64,000 nt of DNA from NCBI RefSeq assembly GCF_022179465.1, contig NZ_BPQV01000013.1, positions 115,238-179,237 of the forward strand. Direction: 5' to 3'. Below are positions 61,186 through 64,000 of this stretch, piece by piece. Position 1 is the first letter of the stretch, and every line of letters starts with the position of its first letter. The notes below the pieces were generated by a model, which worked only from the letters and a program-made list of their open reading frames with translations, made no database searches and was not told where the DNA came from. Both the position numbers and the translations under genes were made by a program. This DNA is from Methylobacterium organophilum (GTDB taxonomy: Bacteria > Pseudomonadota > Alphaproteobacteria > Rhizobiales > Beijerinckiaceae).

Positions 61186-61224
61186 CGGCCCCGGCGAGCC
61201 TCCGCTTGCGCGGGGCCGTTTTTT
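61186..61224 (+). terminator. Rightward terminator opposite the leftward phage genes
   Basis: CGGCCCC (61186-61192) and GGGGCCG (61212-61218) form the stem with a structured 19-nt loop, followed by TTTTTT at 61219-61224 on the plus strand. No plus-strand gene precedes it, so it may end an antisense RNA over 60841-61180 or protect the leftward operon from opposing transcription. Confidence 0.7.
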
Positions 61225-61274
61225 GCTCGGGGCGTTTCGGAAGCCGGCGAGCCGCGCCCGCCGGGGCGGGAAGA

Positions 61275-61508
61275 TCAGGCGGCGACCGGCTCCATCTTTA
61301 GGCCGACGAGCGGAGCGGCGACGCGGGCCGGGATGAACACCGCCCGGCCGATCTGGATGGCCTCGATCCGCTTCTCTCGAACCGCTCGATAGAGGCCCGC
61401 CTCCGTGATGCCGATCATCGGCGCCAGATCGGCGACCTTCACGTTCAGACCATTCCGGATGCGATCGAACACCTCGGCGTGAGGCGTCTTCTGCGCTTCG
61501 TTCATCAT
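61275..61508 (-). CDS. Helix-turn-helix DNA-binding protein
   Basis: 77 residues starting at ATGATG with GGAG seven bases upstream. Helix-turn-helix: VADLAPMIGITEAGLYRAVR, then EKRIEAIQIGRAVFIPARV, the beta-wing pattern of excisionase/HTH_17 proteins. It is divergent from the RHH gene at 61697 across 188 bp, the layout of a phage control switch. It may be an excisionase or repressor. Confidence 0.82.
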   Translation of the reverse strand: MMNEAQKTPHAEVFDRIRNGLNVKVADLAPMIGITEAGLYRAVREKRIEAIQIGRAVFIPARVAAPLVGLKMEPVAA

Positions 61509-61623
61509 GCCGTGCTCCGCGATTCTGCCCAGCAGCGGTTCTGCTTCACCAGTGACTCACAGGTTTTGAACCCTGTTTGCAGGGAAAGCAAGCGACCGCC
61601 GTGCTGCACGGGCGCTTCATTTG

Positions 61624-61651
61624 TTGACGAGGGGTGCCTTAGCGATATACC
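61624..61651 (+). promoter_or_regulatory. Predicted sigma-70 promoter of the RHH gene
   Basis: TTGACG (61624-61629), 16-bp spacer, TATACC (61646-61651). It is 45 bp upstream of the ATG at 61697 and oriented rightward. Nearby GTGACTCAC (about 61552) and repeated CAGG motifs could be operators. Confidence 0.55.
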
Positions 61652-61696
61652 GGTGATCCCCGTAGCCTGGACGCATCTTGGTTTTGGAGCTTCACC

Positions 61697-62311
61697 ATGT
61701 CTGGAACGGAGGGCGGCAGCCCCGCCAAGCGCTACACGCTGACATCGCGTCTCACGCACGAGACTGAGACCGCACTGAGAGAAGCTGCCCGTCTTTCAGG
61801 TAGATCTATCTCTCAAGAGGCCGAGCTTCGGCTTGAACGCAGTCTTGCTGAAGATCAGTCGGAACGAGATCGAACGAAAGAAAATCTCGTCGCGAAAGCG
61901 TTAATGGGTGACGATGATACCGAGGAATTGCTTCGCACGATTGCTGCAGCAATTGGCGCCGCGATGGCTTATACAGGAAATCATTGGAAAACTGATATAT
62001 ACACGCGCGCGGCCGTACAGTCTGCGATAAACAGTGTTCGCGCTAAGCACTTCGGCCTGCATCGCTTGGGAATGTCTGCATCGGAAATCAATCATGACCA
62101 ATTAGAGCGTGCCATCAATACAGGTGCGCTGTTTGGCAAGGTGCTCGTCGCCGCGAGGCTTGATCCCGATGTTGCGTCGTGGATCAGCGAGATGTCGACT
62201 CGCGCTCAGTCGCAGGCTGCCCTTGAGGCCGAGGCTTCGGATTTCGCCAAAGCATCTCCGCAGAAGCAATCTGCCATCCTTCGGGATCTTTATGGAGTTG
62301 ACGCAGCGTAA
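61697..62311 (+). CDS. Arc-like ribbon-helix-helix protein with C-terminal helical domain
   Basis: 204 residues. N-terminal RHH: YTLTSRLTHETETALREAAR then LSGRSISQEAELRLERSL. The middle is helical (EELLRTIAAAIGAAMAYTGN) and the C-terminus has a second helical block rich in Ala and Gln. Lower GC than the genome mean. Such proteins act as dimeric repressors; here it probably governs the element's control region with the divergent HTH gene. Confidence 0.8.
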   Translation: MSGTEGGSPAKRYTLTSRLTHETETALREAARLSGRSISQEAELRLERSLAEDQSERDRTKENLVAKALMGDDDTEELLRTIAAAIGAAMAYTGNHWKTDIYTRAAVQSAINSVRAKHFGLHRLGMSASEINHDQLERAINTGALFGKVLVAARLDPDVASWISEMSTRAQSQAALEAEASDFAKASPQKQSAILRDLYGVDAA

Positions 62312-62365
62312 TTCAGTAAACCCACAGCAACAACTGTAACAACAACTTCTGTCTTACATTTTATG

Positions 62366-62401
62366 GCGCCTCCAATATATTGCTTTTAGCAATGGAGGCG
62401 C
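62366..62401 (+). promoter_or_regulatory. 9-bp inverted repeat overlapping the ribosome-binding site of the second RHH gene
   Basis: GCGCCTCCA (62366-62374) and TGGAGGCGC (62393-62401), 18-nt loop ATATATTGCTTTTAGC-type sequence. The second arm contains GGAGG, the SD of the GTG at 62405. It could be a DNA operator or an RNA hairpin hiding the SD. Confidence 0.6.
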
Positions 62402-62404
62402 GCC

Positions 62405-62590
62405 GTGCGGCCGATCAAGCTCTCGGATACGATCACCATCCGAACCGATGCTGAGCTTCGGTCGGCGATCGAGGCAGCCGCCGCGCGGCAGGCCAAAGGC
62501 ACCAGCGCCTTCCTCCGCGACACGCTCCGCCAAGTCCTGATCGCCTCCTCGCGCAATGCCTCATCGCGGAACGAGGAGGCTCGGGCATGA
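62405..62590 (+). CDS. Small Arc/CopG-like ribbon-helix-helix protein
   Basis: 61 residues from the GTG at 62405 with GGAGG eight bases upstream. Pattern KLSDTITIRTDAELRSAIEA then AAARQAKGTSAFLRDTLRQV is a ribbon-helix-helix. Likely a dimeric DNA-binding regulator, perhaps autoregulating at the overlapping inverted repeat. Its tail SSRNASSRNEEARA is Ser/Arg rich. Part of the element. Confidence 0.8.
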   Translation: MRPIKLSDTITIRTDAELRSAIEAAAARQAKGTSAFLRDTLRQVLIASSRNASSRNEEARA

Positions 62591-62682
62591 GGACGCCTGC
62601 CCATCGCGGAGCTGCGTCCTCCCTCCGACTGTTCTTCCGCCCGGCCTCACGTCTCTCGCTCCCAAACCCTTCGGAGATCCCG

Positions 62683-64000
62683 ATGCGAAACCTGTTTCGC
62701 GGCGCGGGCGCGCTTGCGTTCGTCCTCACCGGCCTCGTCGCGTCCGCTGCGGCCTGGGACGAGGGCGCCAAGAGCCGATACCCGTCGCCGAACATGCTGG
62801 CGCCGAACGTCGACCGGCTGATCATCAACGGGGCGGGCTCAAGCGGTGAGGCCGGGGGCTTCAGCGTCACCGCGCCCGCCACCGGCGCCTTCGCCTACGG
62901 CCTGGGCGAGCGGGCCGCCGACGAGGTGAACGTGATGGCGTTCATCCCGCCCGGGCTGCGGGCGGACATCCGCGCGGGCACCAGCACGGCCGATCTGACC
63001 CAGTACGTGCGCAACGCCTTCGCCACCTGCAAGGACGTGCGCTTCCCGACCGGCCGTTACACGATCACCAACCAGATCACCTTCTGCAACACGCAGCAGC
63101 TCCGCGGGGCAGGCGCGGCGCGTGAGGTCGGGCGCTACGGCACCACGATCCGGATCCCGAAGACCTTCAACATGTCCGCCGGCTCCGTCTTCAAGGCGGC
63201 CGACAACGGCGGCATCGACGGGGTCCTGATCGACTTCGACCAGAGCGGCGTCGCCGTGCGGGCCGACGTCGTGCAGTACCCGGCCGCGCTGGATCTGGTG
63301 GACACCGATCGCTTCATGATCGGGCACGTGCGCCTCCAGAAGTGCTGGTTCTGCGTCAACGCGGTCAACATCAACAGCCGCGGCACGTTCTCCATCCGCC
63401 AGCTGGAGATGAGCCCCCTCAACACCGGCCTCGCCATCGACAACAACGCCGATTACGTCCAGGCCCTGGTCGTCCACAACTGGCCCTGGGGGATGATCAA
63501 CTCCGGCAACGCGAACGACGCCCAGCTCCTGAACATCTACCAGGACGGGACGCCGGTCGCGCTGAGCCTCGGCCGCTCGGATGCGGCCAACTTCCGGTTC
63601 TTCTCGTCCTACCGCCAGCGGCTCATCGTCGGGACCAACACCGAGACCACCTGGTACTTCTTCGGCCACCTCGACATGGACGGCGACGGCGCGACGCTCG
63701 ACGTGGTCGGCGCCCGCCGGGTTGAGATCGACAGCCTCAACTCGACCAAGTCCGCGAGCGGCACCGGTGCGACGCGCCCTTCCGTGAAGGTCAGCCACGG
63801 CCGGGCGACGATCACCCGCATTAACACGGTGGGCGGCGTCGCCTCGGCAGACGGCGACATCAACGTCACGGGCGATGGCGTCCTCACCATCAACGGCGGC
63901 AAGATCCTGCAGCGACTTGCCGACTATCCGGCCGCGACGGTGACAGGCGGCGGCAAGCTCTGGCTCACCGGCACGACGCTCGACCCGGACATCACCCAGG
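62683..64000 (+). CDS. Secreted right-handed beta-helix protein (pectate-lyase-like), truncated by the window edge
   Basis: At least 439 residues, open to the window end. From the ATG at 62683 (GGAG six bases upstream) it has a signal peptide MRNLFRGAGALAFVLTGLVA ending SAAA; an earlier in-frame ATG at 62587 lacks this. The pectate-lyase-superfamily entry is FATCKDVRFPTGRYTITNQI, then LRGAG and many short beta-rungs (IDGVLIDFDQSG, RVEIDSLNST). Such folds occur in phage tailspikes and polysaccharide lyases. The signal peptide argues for a secreted or surface enzyme carried as cargo. Confidence 0.85.
   Translation, partial: MRNLFRGAGALAFVLTGLVASAAAWDEGAKSRYPSPNMLAPNVDRLIINGAGSSGEAGGFSVTAPATGAFAYGLGERAADEVNVMAFIPPGLRADIRAGTSTADLTQYVRNAFATCKDVRFPTGRYTITNQITFCNTQQLRGAGAAREVGRYGTTIRIPKTFNMSAGSVFKAADNGGIDGVLIDFDQSGVAVRADVVQYPAALDLVDTDRFMIGHVRLQKCWFCVNAVNINSRGTFSIRQLEMSPLNTGLAIDNNADYVQALVVHNWPWGMINSGNANDAQLLNIYQDGTPVALSLGRSDAANFRFFSSYRQRLIVGTNTETTWYFFGHLDMDGDGATLDVVGARRVEIDSLNSTKSASGTGATRPSVKVSHGRATITRINTVGGVASADGDINVTGDGVLTINGGKILQRLADYPAATVTGGGKLWLTGTTLDPDITQ

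Larger units (their letters stand above)
59056..64000. mobile_element. Left part of an integrated phage-like element or genomic island
   Basis: Starts directly after tRNA-Gly(CCC). Gene order is integrase, AlpA/Xis-like gene, PC4-like gene, two tiny ORFs and HTH gene (all leftward), then rightward RHH genes and a secreted beta-helix protein. Small overlapping genes, a divergent HTH/RHH switch and patches of lower GC (61697-62400) differ from the flanks. The right attachment site is outside the window; a repeat of the tRNA 3' end there would define it. No head, tail or lysis genes are visible yet. Confidence 0.8.

Noticed and set aside
1-64000. CRISPR array
   Set aside because: No series of equally spaced near-identical repeats of 25-40 bases was seen, and there is no cas-like gene.

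Overview
This window is GC-rich (about 70%) bacterial DNA with frequent GTG/TTG starts and short Shine-Dalgarno spacers. Gene content points to an alphaproteobacterium of the Hyphomicrobiales, most likely Methylobacterium or a close relative. The evidence is the ctaC-ctaD-ctaB-coxF-ctaG-ctaE order, maf-yacG beside tRNA-Phe, an NDUFS4-type complex I subunit, DUF6481 and DUF6894 proteins, a spore-photoproduct-lyase-like protein in a non-sporeformer and an LRR-kinase. The genus is inferred; the family assignments come from visible motifs.

Layout. 0-4 kb: small hypothetical proteins, an orphan quaternary-amine-type ABC ATPase, a Nudix hydrolase and an OhrR repressor. 3.5-9.6 kb: a leftward cytochrome c oxidase operon with a clear terminator after ctaE, followed by DUF983. 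9.9-16.9 kb: FdhD, an LRR-kinase fusion, an MFS symporter, a PepSY/response regulator/histidine kinase operon and a hexapeptide acetyltransferase. 17-21.2 kb: a TonB siderophore receptor with a PiuB-like PepSY membrane protein and an Irr-box-like dyad upstream. 21.6-25.7 kb: paired paralogous coiled-coil genes, a possible small RNA and an MHYT-PAS-GGDEF-EAL protein.

26-30.2 kb: a tightly packed rightward cluster encoding a family 2 glycosyltransferase, a stand-alone LigD-type phosphoesterase, an acyl-CoA dehydrogenase, a PIG-L deacetylase and a NodS-like methyltransferase. The chemistry resembles Nod-factor tailoring and this is the most system-like unit in the core region. 30.3-34.4 kb: small conserved proteins, a cold-shock protein and a DUF1800/DUF1501 pair. 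34.5-37.9 kb: an AT-richer scar with an orphan membrane protein, two decayed IS3-type OrfA remnants flanking an outer-membrane beta-barrel gene, and tRNA-Pro(GGG).

38-58.7 kb: mostly core and housekeeping genes. These include a glycosyltransferase, a rhodanese, an RND efflux adaptor/pump pair, a GST, a Crp/Fnr regulator, tRNA-Pro(UGG), the complex I accessory subunit, a deaminase, an SPL-like radical SAM protein, a CBS protein, GlgX, a receiver-domain protein with an AI-2E family transporter, tRNA-Phe, YacG and Maf.

58.98-64 kb: an integrated element starts immediately after tRNA-Gly(CCC). It has a tyrosine integrase, a compact leftward set of overlapping small genes (AlpA/Xis-like, PC4-like and two very small ORFs), an HTH gene, a divergent ribbon-helix-helix gene, a second RHH gene whose ribosome-binding site sits in an inverted repeat, and a secreted beta-helix (pectate-lyase-fold) protein running off the window end. 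The other end of the element is outside the window.
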